Assembly (NCBI RefSeq): GCF_900104245.1
Contig: NZ_FMXN01000007.1
Span: 1 to 64,000, forward strand
DNA: 64,000 nt
Direction: 5' to 3'
Source of the DNA: Pseudidiomarina indica
GTDB lineage: Bacteria; Pseudomonadota; Gammaproteobacteria; Enterobacterales; Alteromonadaceae
Shown here: one piece after another, positions 1 through 7,096 of the stretch
Numbering within the stretch: the stretch's first letter is position 1
Layout of the letters: each line of letters begins with the position of its first letter
The notes under the pieces: model-generated
Seen by the model: only the letters and a program-made list of their open reading frames with translations
The model's database searches: none
What the model was told of the DNA's origin: nothing
Made by a program: the position numbers and the translations under genes

Positions 1-263
1 ATGTATAAGGCATGGCCGAGAATAAATTCAATATCATGGTCGTCGCAAAAGTCGGCGACCCAGTACCAACAGTGCATGCATTCAACGCCGAGGACAAGAT
101 CATCTAAATAGGGGCTGATAAGTTCAATCAGCGCGTCTGGATTCGCTGATATTTCCTTATGTAGGCGCGTTTCACCTTGTTGATTGATAATGCAAACATA
201 GAGGCTGCGGGCGTGCAAATCGATTCCACAATAATGCTGATGGGTGCTATTGTAAAAGTTCAT
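1..263 (-). mobile_element. IS110-family transposase, N-terminal part (cut by window edge)
   Basis: Reading the minus strand from the ATG at 263-261 gives an open frame of 87 codons to the window edge, beginning MNFYNSTHQHYCGIDLHARS. The YCGIDLH start with its first acidic residue, followed about 45 residues later by GVECMHCWYW, is the N-terminal pattern of IS110/IS1111 DEDD transposases, which use a RuvC-like domain. A GGAG ribosome site lies 6 bp before the start. The catalytic C-terminus lies outside the window, so I cannot say whether the element is intact. The insertion is immediately beside an attC remnant, the habit described for the IS1111-attC group. Placing it in that subgroup is inference. 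Confidence 0.8.
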
Positions 264-341
264 TGGGTCTTCTCCTTTTTGGTTTGGTTGCCTTTCAGTT
301 TAGCCAAGCTGGCTAAATTGGGGAGAAGGCTCAATGAGTAT
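264..341. mobile_element. Non-coding end of the IS110-type element with a hairpin
   Basis: The 78 bp between the transposase start and the attC remnant contain a perfect hairpin, TTTAGCCA (299-306), loop AGC, TGGCTAAA (310-317). IS110-family elements carry non-coding ends used for target choice through a structured bridge RNA. Whether this end encodes such an RNA cannot be told from one end. The right boundary of the element is placed near 341 because the sequence from 342 on folds as an attC arm. Confidence 0.5.
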
Positions 342-407
342 CAAAGCGCTGCTGTCGGACAAATTTTCCGCTGCGCTCCAAATTTGCCGCAGAGCGCAAC
401 GTTAGGC
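342..407 (+). other. attC recombination site, left end replaced by the IS element
   Basis: The right core site GTTAGGC is at 401-407. The inner arms GCGCTGCTGTCGGACAAATTT (written here as 347-367) and the complementary block at 380-398 pair across a short loop as in attC sites. The expected left core GCCTAAC is missing and is replaced by the IS110-type end. The cassette that owned this attC lies to the left, beyond the insertion. Confidence 0.75.
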
Positions 408-437
408 GGTAAAAGTTTACGGTGCAATGGTTAAAAT

Positions 438-983
438 ATGAATGAAAAATTGCTTAAAAAGTACCTCAAATATGCTGGCACAGATGAAGCGTTTGCGGTT
501 CTGTTTGCTAAGAAACATATTGAAGATACCAGAGGGCATTGGGTTGATGTCGTTGATTGCAGACGATATGAAATGTCATCCGATAATTTACATTTCAGGC
601 TTGTGGTTGGTGGGCTCTATCGGCGAAAAATTCAACCACAATATCCTTCAAAATCGCAATTTACAGTTGATGGAAAATTCGATGAGCACCGTTACATGTT
701 AATGGTTCGAGCCATAACGTGGGAAACAGCACACAAAGACATTGAGCAGCAAAAATTGAAAGGAATAGCGCCAAGGAAATTCAAAATAACTGGTGTGAGC
801 TACGATAAGAATCGAGACAACAAAAATTTTTTCCGTGACGATGCACCACCTGAAATAAAAGCTCTTGCAAAAAACATAAATGATCGAACTAATCCATTGT
901 GGGATGCCGCCTTGCGGTATGCCAATAAGCCAGAGTTTGTTTACAAAATTAGGCAGGTGTACCTTGCGCCAAGGCGAGCCTAA
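438..983 (+). CDS. Gene-cassette protein of unknown function, 181 aa
   Basis: The frame sits alone between two attC sites in the cassette orientation. Its TAA stop (981-983) lies inside the left core of the following attC, a common arrangement for cassette genes. The predicted protein is soluble, rich in Lys, Arg and aromatic residues, with no signal peptide or membrane segment. I do not recognise a domain. A DVVDCRRYEM stretch and a C-terminal WDAALRYANKPEFVYKIRQV stretch are the most distinctive parts. There is no strong ribosome site before the ATG, so expression may depend on upstream cassettes or an integron promoter outside the window. It is AT-richer than the chromosomal genes further right, as expected of a captured cassette. 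Confidence 0.7.
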   Translation: MNEKLLKKYLKYAGTDEAFAVLFAKKHIEDTRGHWVDVVDCRRYEMSSDNLHFRLVVGGLYRRKIQPQYPSKSQFTVDGKFDEHRYMLMVRAITWETAHKDIEQQKLKGIAPRKFKITGVSYDKNRDNKNFFRDDAPPEIKALAKNINDRTNPLWDAALRYANKPEFVYKIRQVYLAPRRA

Positions 984-1063
984 CAAGGTGTTCAAGATCG
1001 TTCGCCTTGCTCACTGGGACCTTCGCAGCCGCGCTGCTTCGGCCCCTTAACACGGCGTTAGGC
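978..1063 (+). other. attC recombination site, 86 bp
   Basis: Left core GCCTAAC is at 978-984 and right core GTTAGGC at 1057-1063. Next to them the inner arms GGTGTTCAAG (987-996) and CTTAACAC (1046-1053) pair with one unpaired base, as expected for the folded bottom-strand attC. A second hairpin-forming block, GCCGCGCTGCTTCGGC, lies in the middle (1028-1043). It closes the 438-983 cassette. Confidence 0.9.
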
Positions 1064-1110
1064 TTACTTAGTCATATGTTGCTGTAACTTTTAACTATTA
1101 AGGACGAAAA

Positions 1111-2292
1111 GTGGTTGATCTCACAGAGCGGATTAAAACAATATCTGACAAAGTTTCCGCAAATGAAAACTCTATTAAAGAGATAAAAGATAGCTTAAAA
1201 CCCGCTAAAAAAAGGGAGCAACTCAAAATAGGTGTATGGCCTGTTTGCGCATACCATGCGCAGATAAACCCCGAACTCAAATCAAAAACGATATTGACGG
1301 ACTCTACTTGGGAATATGTTGAAATCTACTTAAAACAAAAATCAGATGGCTCAATAAAACACAAAAATGCTATCTTTTATTGGCAACAAGCAAGGAATTT
1401 TTATAAAGCTACTAAGTCACTGGACAATAACTCAAAGCCATTGACCACTTATTACTGTTTTCTTAACGCGTCAAAAGCTCTGTTAGAGATTAAAAAAATT
1501 CCATATGACTTTTCTCATGGGGTTTCAGGACGAAGTGAAAACGGTCATAACAATATAAAAAATGAATTCGTTAGGCTTAAAACTAAAGGCGTTTTATCAG
1601 GGTTGTGTTCATATTTTGAGGAGGCAGTTATTCCAAAATCGAAAGATGAACCCCATGAAGAATACTCTCTTAAGGACGTGCTTTACAATTTGGCATATAT
1701 ACACCGCTCATACAATGTAACGTACCCCAATCAAACTGAGTTGTTCATACCAATTTTGAATCCTAAGATAGTTAGAGATAAAATAAAAAATAAAGCGTGG
1801 ATGCAATTTGAATTAGAACCAGAACATTCCAATAGAACTACTCTAACAAGGCTTGAATCCTTAAATTTTTAATTAGAGGTTATAGCTGAAAATGATGAGA
1901 ACTATACAATTCGTCATAAGCGTAGATTTAAATGGGATGTCGCTCGGAATAATCCCGATGCAGCGAATTTGAATAGATTGAATAATTATTTAAAAGCCCG
2001 TCGCAAAGAGTTTCAGTATATCTATAGTGCAAACGAGCTCTGGTATGTTAAGCGAAATGATTTAACATCAGAATCTATTATAAATCGTAATCCGTTAGTT
2101 TTATCTTATGCTGCAATGCATCGTTTGAGTGAGTTAGCTAGGTATCAACCAAACGTTTTGAGGTCTCATTTGGAAAAAGATGCTTCATGGCTTCTTAATG
2201 AATTTATAGAGAAATCAATAGTGCAGTTCATAGATCAAGTCTCATCAGAAATTACGGGTAATACGTTTCGAGTTACAGGGTTTCGCTCGTAA
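1111..2292 (+). pseudogene. YaaC-like cassette gene interrupted by an in-frame TAA
   Basis: A GTG start at 1111, about 5 bp after AAGGACG, opens a frame of 253 codons ending at TAA 1870-1872. The same reading frame then stays open without a shift from 1873 to the TAA at 2290-2292, about 139 more codons. The second part continues with the same AT-rich style (ENDENYTIRHKRRFKWDVAR) and has no good start of its own. The simplest reading is one 393-codon gene broken by a nonsense mutation. The first part has WQQARNFYKA and LTTYYCFLNASKALL, which I recognise as YaaC-family (function unknown). The product may survive as a 253 aa N-terminal fragment, or the stop could be read through. It occupies one whole cassette. 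Confidence 0.7.
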
Positions 2293-2297
2293 AATAA

Positions 2298-2396
2298 GCC
2301 TAACAAGTTGCTTAATTTCGTTCCGGCCACAAACAGCGTGGCCTCCACTGGACTGCCTACGCTGCGCTGCGGCAGCCAATTAGCAAAGCGTTAGGC
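2298..2396 (+). other. attC recombination site, 99 bp, last of the array
   Basis: Left core GCCTAAC is at 2298-2304 and right core GTTAGGC at 2390-2396. Inner arms TTGCTTAATT (2308-2317) and AATTAGCAA (2378-2386) pair with exactly one extrahelical base, the feature that orients attC recombination. No further attC is seen to the right, so this is the distal end of the visible array. Confidence 0.9.
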
Positions 2397-2600
2397 GTGG
2401 GAGAGAATTGAGATCGCGCGCGAATATCTAGAGTCATCGGAGTGCATAGACTGGAAAACACCAGAGGTGTTGGCCAACGCTTAATCCCTCCGTCCCCTTT
2501 GTTTTGCGCTGGTGGTCCAATGATTGTGCTAGACTAGTAATTAACAGACAACATCAAACTGCCTGTTTCAGGCCACGTTGCACAACCGGAGGAAACCACG
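2397..2600. promoter_or_regulatory. Junction between cassette array and dehydrogenase gene, with an inverted repeat
   Basis: This gene-free 204 bp holds a perfect inverted repeat AACACC-AGA-GGTGTT (2457-2471), which looks like an operator. An extended -10-like TGCTAGACT at 2527-2535 has no convincing -35. The ribosome site CGGAGGA stands 7 bp before the ATG at 2601. The promoter assignment is tentative. Confidence 0.35.
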
Positions 2601-3689
2601 ATGAAAATAAAAGCGGCCGTCACCCATGCCCAGGGTAAGGATTTCAGCATTGAGGAAGTCCGCCTTAGCGGACCCAAGTCCAATGAAGTGCTGGTGAAGG
2701 TGGTTGCCACGGGGGTCTGCCATACTGACGCGGTTGCCCGGGATCTCGCCATCTCACCCTATCCCATTGTGCTGGGCCACGAAGGCTCAGGCATTGTTGA
2801 GCAGGTGGGGGAGAATGTCACCAGCTTGGCAGCCGGAGATCACGTCGTGATGTCTTTTGCCCACTGTGGCCAGTGCGAAAATTGCCTCACTGGCCACCCC
2901 ACGGTTTGCGCGGCATTTAACGACCTGAACTTTGGCGGCCGCATGGAAGACCAGACCTATCGGTTGCACCAGGGCGACACCGATCTGGGCACTTTCTTCG
3001 GACAGTCGTCCTTTAGTACCCACGTGGTGGCCCACGAGCGAAACGTGGTTAAAGTGGACAAGGACGTGGATCTGGCGCTGCTGGGACCATTGGGGTGTGG
3101 CATCCAGACCGGCGCGGGCACCGTACTTAACCGCCTCAAGCCGGAGTTCGGCACTTCCATCGCGATCTACGGCTGCGGAGCGGTGGGGCTGAGCGCGATC
3201 ATGGCGGCGAAGATTGCGGGCTGTCAGCAGATATTTGCCATTGACGTCCACGACAGCCGGCTGGAGTTAGCCCGAGAGCTGGGGGCGACTCATACCCTCA
3301 ACGGCAAGAACGTGGATGTGGTGGGGGAGATCAGGAAGGCCGCCGATGGCGGGACCCACTACGCGGTGGAAAGCACTGGTGTGCCGCCGGTGGTGCGGCA
3401 GTGCCTGAATGCGCTACGCCCCCTGGGCCAGGCCGCCATCGTCGGGGTGACACCGGAGATGAACATCGACGTCCACAATGACCTGATGGCCGAAGGCAAG
3501 AGCATGATCGGGGTTATCGAAGGGGATTCAGTACCACGGGTGTTCATCCCCAAACTGGTGGAATTCTACAAGGCCGGCAAGTTCCCGTTCGACAAGCTGA
3601 TCAAGTTCTATCCCTTCGACCAGATCAACCAGGCTTTCGAAGACTCCCAGAAGGGGGTTGTGGTCAAGCCGATTCTCAAACTCGCCTGA
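2601..3689 (+). CDS. Zinc-dependent NAD(P)-linked alcohol dehydrogenase, aryl-alcohol type
   Basis: The 362 aa protein has the medium-chain dehydrogenase layout. A GroES-like domain carries catalytic-zinc ligands Cys40, His60, Glu61 and a later Cys in LGPLGCG near residue 167. The structural-zinc cysteines are 89, 92, 95 and 103 (HCGQCENCLTGHPTVC). The Rossmann motif is GCGAVGLSA near residue 193. Length and the LGPLGCGIQTGAG segment fit benzyl/aryl-alcohol dehydrogenases (XylB/AreB-like), which oxidise aromatic or allylic alcohols to aldehydes. The substrate is inferred. The gene is noticeably richer in G and C, with a different codon style from both the cassettes and the genes to the right, and is followed by a relic regulator. 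Horizontal acquisition is likely. Confidence 0.85.
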   Translation: MKIKAAVTHAQGKDFSIEEVRLSGPKSNEVLVKVVATGVCHTDAVARDLAISPYPIVLGHEGSGIVEQVGENVTSLAAGDHVVMSFAHCGQCENCLTGHPTVCAAFNDLNFGGRMEDQTYRLHQGDTDLGTFFGQSSFSTHVVAHERNVVKVDKDVDLALLGPLGCGIQTGAGTVLNRLKPEFGTSIAIYGCGAVGLSAIMAAKIAGCQQIFAIDVHDSRLELARELGATHTLNGKNVDVVGEIRKAADGGTHYAVESTGVPPVVRQCLNALRPLGQAAIVGVTPEMNIDVHNDLMAEGKSMIGVIEGDSVPRVFIPKLVEFYKAGKFPFDKLIKFYPFDQINQAFEDSQKGVVVKPILKLA

Positions 3690-3704
3690 GCGCAATCGCT
3701 CAGG
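3685..3704 (+). terminator. Hairpin at the dehydrogenase stop codon
   Basis: CCTGAGCG (3685-3692), loop CAAT, CGCTCAGG (3697-3704) is a perfect 8-bp stem that includes the stop codon. A second G/C-rich hairpin (GGGC/GCCC) follows within 20 bp. There is no T run, so intrinsic termination is not certain. Confidence 0.4.
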
Positions 3705-3936
3705 ACCGGGCCTCGTGCCCGGACGCCTTGCCCCTTCGTTTGAGCCGGTAACTGATCTGGGCCCGGCTCATACCAACCATGCGCGCCGCCGCTTGGCAGA
3801 TTGCTGGCAGGCAGAAAACAGCCCTAAGTTTGGCAACGGCTTCGGCGCGTAATTTGGAGTTCAGGTCGCGGGGCAATCCGGCGTAATCGTCGGGTAATTT
3901 CCGCTCATTCGGTGGCCTGGTTCCTGGCGCAATGGG
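3700..3936 (-). pseudogene. Relic C-terminus of a Fis-type (sigma54-activator-like) regulator
   Basis: The minus strand is open for 78 codons from just after a stop at 3939-3937 to the TGA at 3702-3700, with no credible start. The translation contains ICQAAARMVGMSRAQISYRL followed by KRRGK, the helix-turn-helix signature at the C-terminus of NifA/NtrC-type activators. The AAA+ and sensory domains are absent. It is GC-rich like the adjacent dehydrogenase, so it probably came in with it as its regulator and has since decayed. The family call rests on the helix-turn-helix segment alone. Confidence 0.5.
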
Positions 3937-4059
3937 TCAAGCTGGCACACAGTATCGGGAGTTGGCATTCAGCATTGGGTGCCCAATAAAAACCAAGGGT
4001 GAACAGGCCCTTAACATTCGTGCTTGTTTGATGTTCGCGGGTCAAGTACATTCCACACT

Positions 4060-4105
4060 CAAGAAAATTTTTTTAAAAACAGTATAATGGGGTCTTTGAC
4101 CCATC
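4060..4105 (+). promoter_or_regulatory. Promoter region of the methyltransferase gene
   Basis: A consensus -10 TATAAT lies at 4083-4088, preceded by an A/T tract (4061-4078) that could act as an UP-like element. No good -35 is seen. Just after it the near-palindrome ATGGGGTC-TTT-GACCCAT (4086-4103) overlaps the expected transcription start and could be an operator. The remaining bases from 3940 to 4154 show no gene. Confidence 0.5.
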
Positions 4106-4154
4106 GCACATCAACTATCGATGCAGCAGGTCCAATGTTATTGGAGGTGTTGCT

Positions 4155-4817
4155 ATGTCTGGTTATGAAACGCGTAAAATTCACTTACGCGTTGGTTCAC
4201 GTGAGTGGAAAATTCGCTCGTTAAAAGATACTCAACAGTACTATGATCCTCAGGGCGAAGCCAAGCGAGCAGGGATTTGCTCGGCGAGTTGGAGCTTGTT
4301 CGGGCAATTGTGGCCGGCGAGCAAAGCGTTAGCGCGAGCAGTGAAGAAAATTGACATTAGCGGACGTCGATTTATCGAGCTAGGTTGTGGCCTCGGGTTA
4401 CCAAGTTTAGTATTGCGTGCGCGCGGCGCCCATGTGGTGGCCAGTGACAAACATCCGTTAAGCGAAGAGTTTCTTGACTATAACGCGGCGCTAAATCAGG
4501 TGCCCGAAGTACCATTCGTTGATTTAGATTGGGGGCTATCGCCTGCTCCTGATCAGCGCGGGCAATACGATGTCATTCTTGGTAGTGATATTCTGTATGA
4601 GCCTGATCACGCTGAAATGTTGGCAGAATTCGTAAATCAGCTTGCAGCGCCTAAAGCGAAAGTGTTGATTACGTGTCCAGGGCGTGGCTATCGCAATCGC
4701 TTTGCGCGTTACCTGCAAGACTATGGATTTGCTTTAACCGAGCAGAACATTCCGTTTATAGAAGGTGAGCCAGCACCACATCGGGGCCGGTTACTGAGCT
4801 TTCGGCGGGGTTTCTAA
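4155..4817 (+). CDS. SAM-dependent methyltransferase, METTL21-like (family 16)
   Basis: The ATG at 4155 follows GGAGGTG by 6 bp. The 220 aa protein has the class I SAM-binding motif FIELGCGLGLPSL near residue 73, the acidic end of strand 2 in VVASDKHP, and SDILYEP near residue 150. The DILY residues match the DXXY motif of seven-beta-strand protein-lysine methyltransferases (METTL21/FAM86 group). A protein target is therefore plausible but unproven; bacterial members have few characterised substrates. The gene is monocistronic, with its own promoter and a hairpin terminator shared with the convergent ycaO-type gene. Confidence 0.75.
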   Translation: MSGYETRKIHLRVGSREWKIRSLKDTQQYYDPQGEAKRAGICSASWSLFGQLWPASKALARAVKKIDISGRRFIELGCGLGLPSLVLRARGAHVVASDKHPLSEEFLDYNAALNQVPEVPFVDLDWGLSPAPDQRGQYDVILGSDILYEPDHAEMLAEFVNQLAAPKAKVLITCPGRGYRNRFARYLQDYGFALTEQNIPFIEGEPAPHRGRLLSFRRGF

Positions 4818-4846
4818 GTGTCCAGCGGCATGAGCCGCTGGCACTT
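4816..4846. terminator. Bidirectional hairpin between convergent genes
   Basis: AAGTG-t-CCAGCGGC, loop ATGA, GCCGCTGG-CACTT forms a 13-bp stem with one bulged base, placed between two convergent stop codons. No strong T run follows on either strand. Confidence 0.65.
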
Positions 4847-4865
4847 ATGTCAAAGCGCTTGCAAG

Positions 4866-7049
4866 TTAAGCATACAACCGTGCACGGGCGGCGTGAAGCT
4901 TCTTATAGCTGTCTAGTAATCGTAAGTGACGATCTAAACCATCTAGCTGGCTGTTGGTTTCAAACAGGCCAGGGAAGCGAACCGTTCCTTCAACTGCGCC
5001 CACCACATCCGCCATGGTTTGTTCCCCGTACATGCGTTGGAAACTACGCAGGTAGTCGGCAAGTTCCATATCATCCGACAACGTTACTTCCAAAACAGCA
5101 CTCATGGCGCGGTAAAAGAGATTCCGCTCCACCGTGTTGTCGTTGTACTGTAGAAACTCTTCGGTTAGCTCAAGCGCGGTTTCATGGTCACCTAGCGCAA
5201 GATAAATCAGTAATTTGAGTTCAAGAATGGTGAGTTGGCCCCACACGGTGTTTTCATCAAACTCAATGCCGATCAGGGTAATAATATCAATGTACTGATC
5301 CAGCTGACTTTCTTCCAAGCGTTCTACCAGAGCCTGCAATTGCTCGTCACTTAAGCGGTGCAGATTGAGAATATCTTCGCGGTAATCAAGCGCCTTGTTG
5401 GTGTTGTCCCAAACGAGATCTTCAATGGGGTACACTTCGGAGTATCCGGGCACCAAGGTACGCACCACTGGAATGCCAAACTTATCGTGCACGGCCATGT
5501 ACACTTCATGCCCCAGGTCGGTCAGAATGCGCATTAAGTTCTCTGCTTCGACTTCGTTGGAACCGGAAAAATCCCAGTCGCTGAACTCAAAGTCGGCACG
5601 CGCACTGAAGAAGCGCCATGAAACAATGCCTGACGAGTCAATAAAGTGTTCCACGTAGTTGTTGGGCTCCGTTACTGCCATGCTATTGAAGGTTGGTGGC
5701 AGGAAGTCATTCAGGCCTTCAAAACTACGTCCTTGCATGAGTTCGGTTAGGCTCCGCTCCAGTGCAATCCGGAAGTTCGGGTGTGCGCCAAACGACGCGA
5801 ATACACCACCGGTGCGTGGGTTCATGAGGGTGACACAAGCCACCGGGAAACGTCCGCCGAGGGAGGCATCTTTAACGAAAATTGGGAACCCTTGGGCTTC
5901 TAACGCTTCAATTCCCTCAACAATGTGAGGGTAGCGAGCCAAGACGTCTGCTGGAACATCGGGCAACGCAAATTCGTTTTCGATGATTTCTTTTTTCACC
6001 GCTCGCTCGATGATTTCACACAGGCACTGCACTTTGGCTTCGGCCAAGGTATTGCCCGCACTCATACCGTTACTTAAGTAGAGGTTTTCGATTAAGTTGG
6101 TTGGGAAGTAAACAGTTTCCCCGTCGGATTGACGTTCAAACGGCAGCGCACAAATGCCGCGGTCAACCCGCCCTGAATTCGTATCAATCAGGTGTGAGCC
6201 TTGTAACTCACCCTCAGGGTTATAAATACTTAAGCAATGTCCATCCAGCAACCCCGGTGGCAAGCTATCGTCTGGGGTGAGAGGAAACCATTTTTCATTG
6301 GGATAATGCACAAACTCTGCGTTTGCAATTTCTTCACCAAAGTACTGGTCGTTGTAGAAGAAGTTACAGTTTAGTCGTTCAATAAATTCGCCTAGCGCCG
6401 ATGCTAATGCGGCTTCTTTGGTGGTTCCTTTCCCGTTGGTGAAGCACATGGGCGATGCGGCATCGCGAATATGGAGCGACCAAACGTGCGGAACAATGTT
6501 ACGCCAAGAAGCAATTTCAATCTTCATGCCTAAATCAGCCAAGATTTTGGTGACATTGGCGATGGTTTGTTCAAGGGGTAAATCTTTGCCTTCAATGTAG
6601 GTTAATGACCCATTCTCAGGCTGCCCCATTAATAAGGCTTGTGCGTCCTCGTCCAGATTCTCGACCACCTCAATCTGGAACTCAGGACCGGTCTGCACCA
6701 CTTTCTTAACGGTGCACCGGTCAATGGCGCGTAAGATACCTTGGCGATCACGCTCGGAAATATCGTCTGGCAGTTCCACTTGGATTTTGAAAATCTGGTT
6801 GTACCGATTCTCAGGGTCCACAATGTTATTTTGTGACAAACGGATGTGTTCCGTCGAAATATTGCGGGCAACACAATAAACTTTAACGAAGTAGGCCGCA
6901 CACATTGCCGACGAGGCAAGAAAATAGTCGAACGGGCTCGGTGCTGAGCCATCGCCTTTGTATCGAATCGGTTGATCGGCAATGACCGTGAAGTCATCGA
7001 ACTTCGCCTCAATACGCAGGTTGTCGAGAAAGTTAACTTTAATTTCCAT
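4866..7049 (-). CDS. ycaO: OsmC-YcaO fusion protein
   Basis: The 727 aa protein has three parts. Residues 1 to about 135 form an OsmC-like domain (SPFDYFLASSAMCAAYFVKV carries an OsmC-type Cys). Residues about 165-560 form the YcaO ATP-binding domain, with TKEAALASALGEFIERL and AEAKVQCLCEIIERAVK as its SxxE and ExxE-type nucleotide/metal-binding helices. A C-terminal helical, TPR-like region follows. YcaO enzymes activate amide backbones with ATP. E. coli YcaO helps RimO methylthiolate ribosomal protein S12, and this fusion is the known variant of that subfamily. There is no peptide precursor gene nearby, so a RiPP role is unlikely. The next gene upstream in the same direction is 47 bp away and may be cotranscribed. 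Confidence 0.85.
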   Translation of the reverse strand: MEIKVNFLDNLRIEAKFDDFTVIADQPIRYKGDGSAPSPFDYFLASSAMCAAYFVKVYCVARNISTEHIRLSQNNIVDPENRYNQIFKIQVELPDDISERDRQGILRAIDRCTVKKVVQTGPEFQIEVVENLDEDAQALLMGQPENGSLTYIEGKDLPLEQTIANVTKILADLGMKIEIASWRNIVPHVWSLHIRDAASPMCFTNGKGTTKEAALASALGEFIERLNCNFFYNDQYFGEEIANAEFVHYPNEKWFPLTPDDSLPPGLLDGHCLSIYNPEGELQGSHLIDTNSGRVDRGICALPFERQSDGETVYFPTNLIENLYLSNGMSAGNTLAEAKVQCLCEIIERAVKKEIIENEFALPDVPADVLARYPHIVEGIEALEAQGFPIFVKDASLGGRFPVACVTLMNPRTGGVFASFGAHPNFRIALERSLTELMQGRSFEGLNDFLPPTFNSMAVTEPNNYVEHFIDSSGIVSWRFFSARADFEFSDWDFSGSNEVEAENLMRILTDLGHEVYMAVHDKFGIPVVRTLVPGYSEVYPIEDLVWDNTNKALDYREDILNLHRLSDEQLQALVERLEESQLDQYIDIITLIGIEFDENTVWGQLTILELKLLIYLALGDHETALELTEEFLQYNDNTVERNLFYRAMSAVLEVTLSDDMELADYLRSFQRMYGEQTMADVVGAVEGTVRFPGLFETNSQLDGLDRHLRLLDSYKKLHAARARLYA

Positions 7050-7096
7050 GAGCTAATAACCGCAATTTGATAAAAATATTGGCTATTATCCCGTGT

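Noticed and set aside
177-434. Plus-strand open frame of 85 codons across the start of the window
   Set aside because: It runs over the transposase start on the other strand and through an attC site; no start signal or recognisable product.
4024-4224. Open frame overlapping the start of the methyltransferase gene
   Set aside because: It crosses the TATAAT promoter and the ribosome site of the real gene, which has far better support.
4866-7049. RiPP biosynthetic cluster around the YcaO gene
   Set aside because: No precursor peptide, dehydrogenase or exporter is nearby, and the OsmC fusion belongs to the S12-methylthiolation-type branch.
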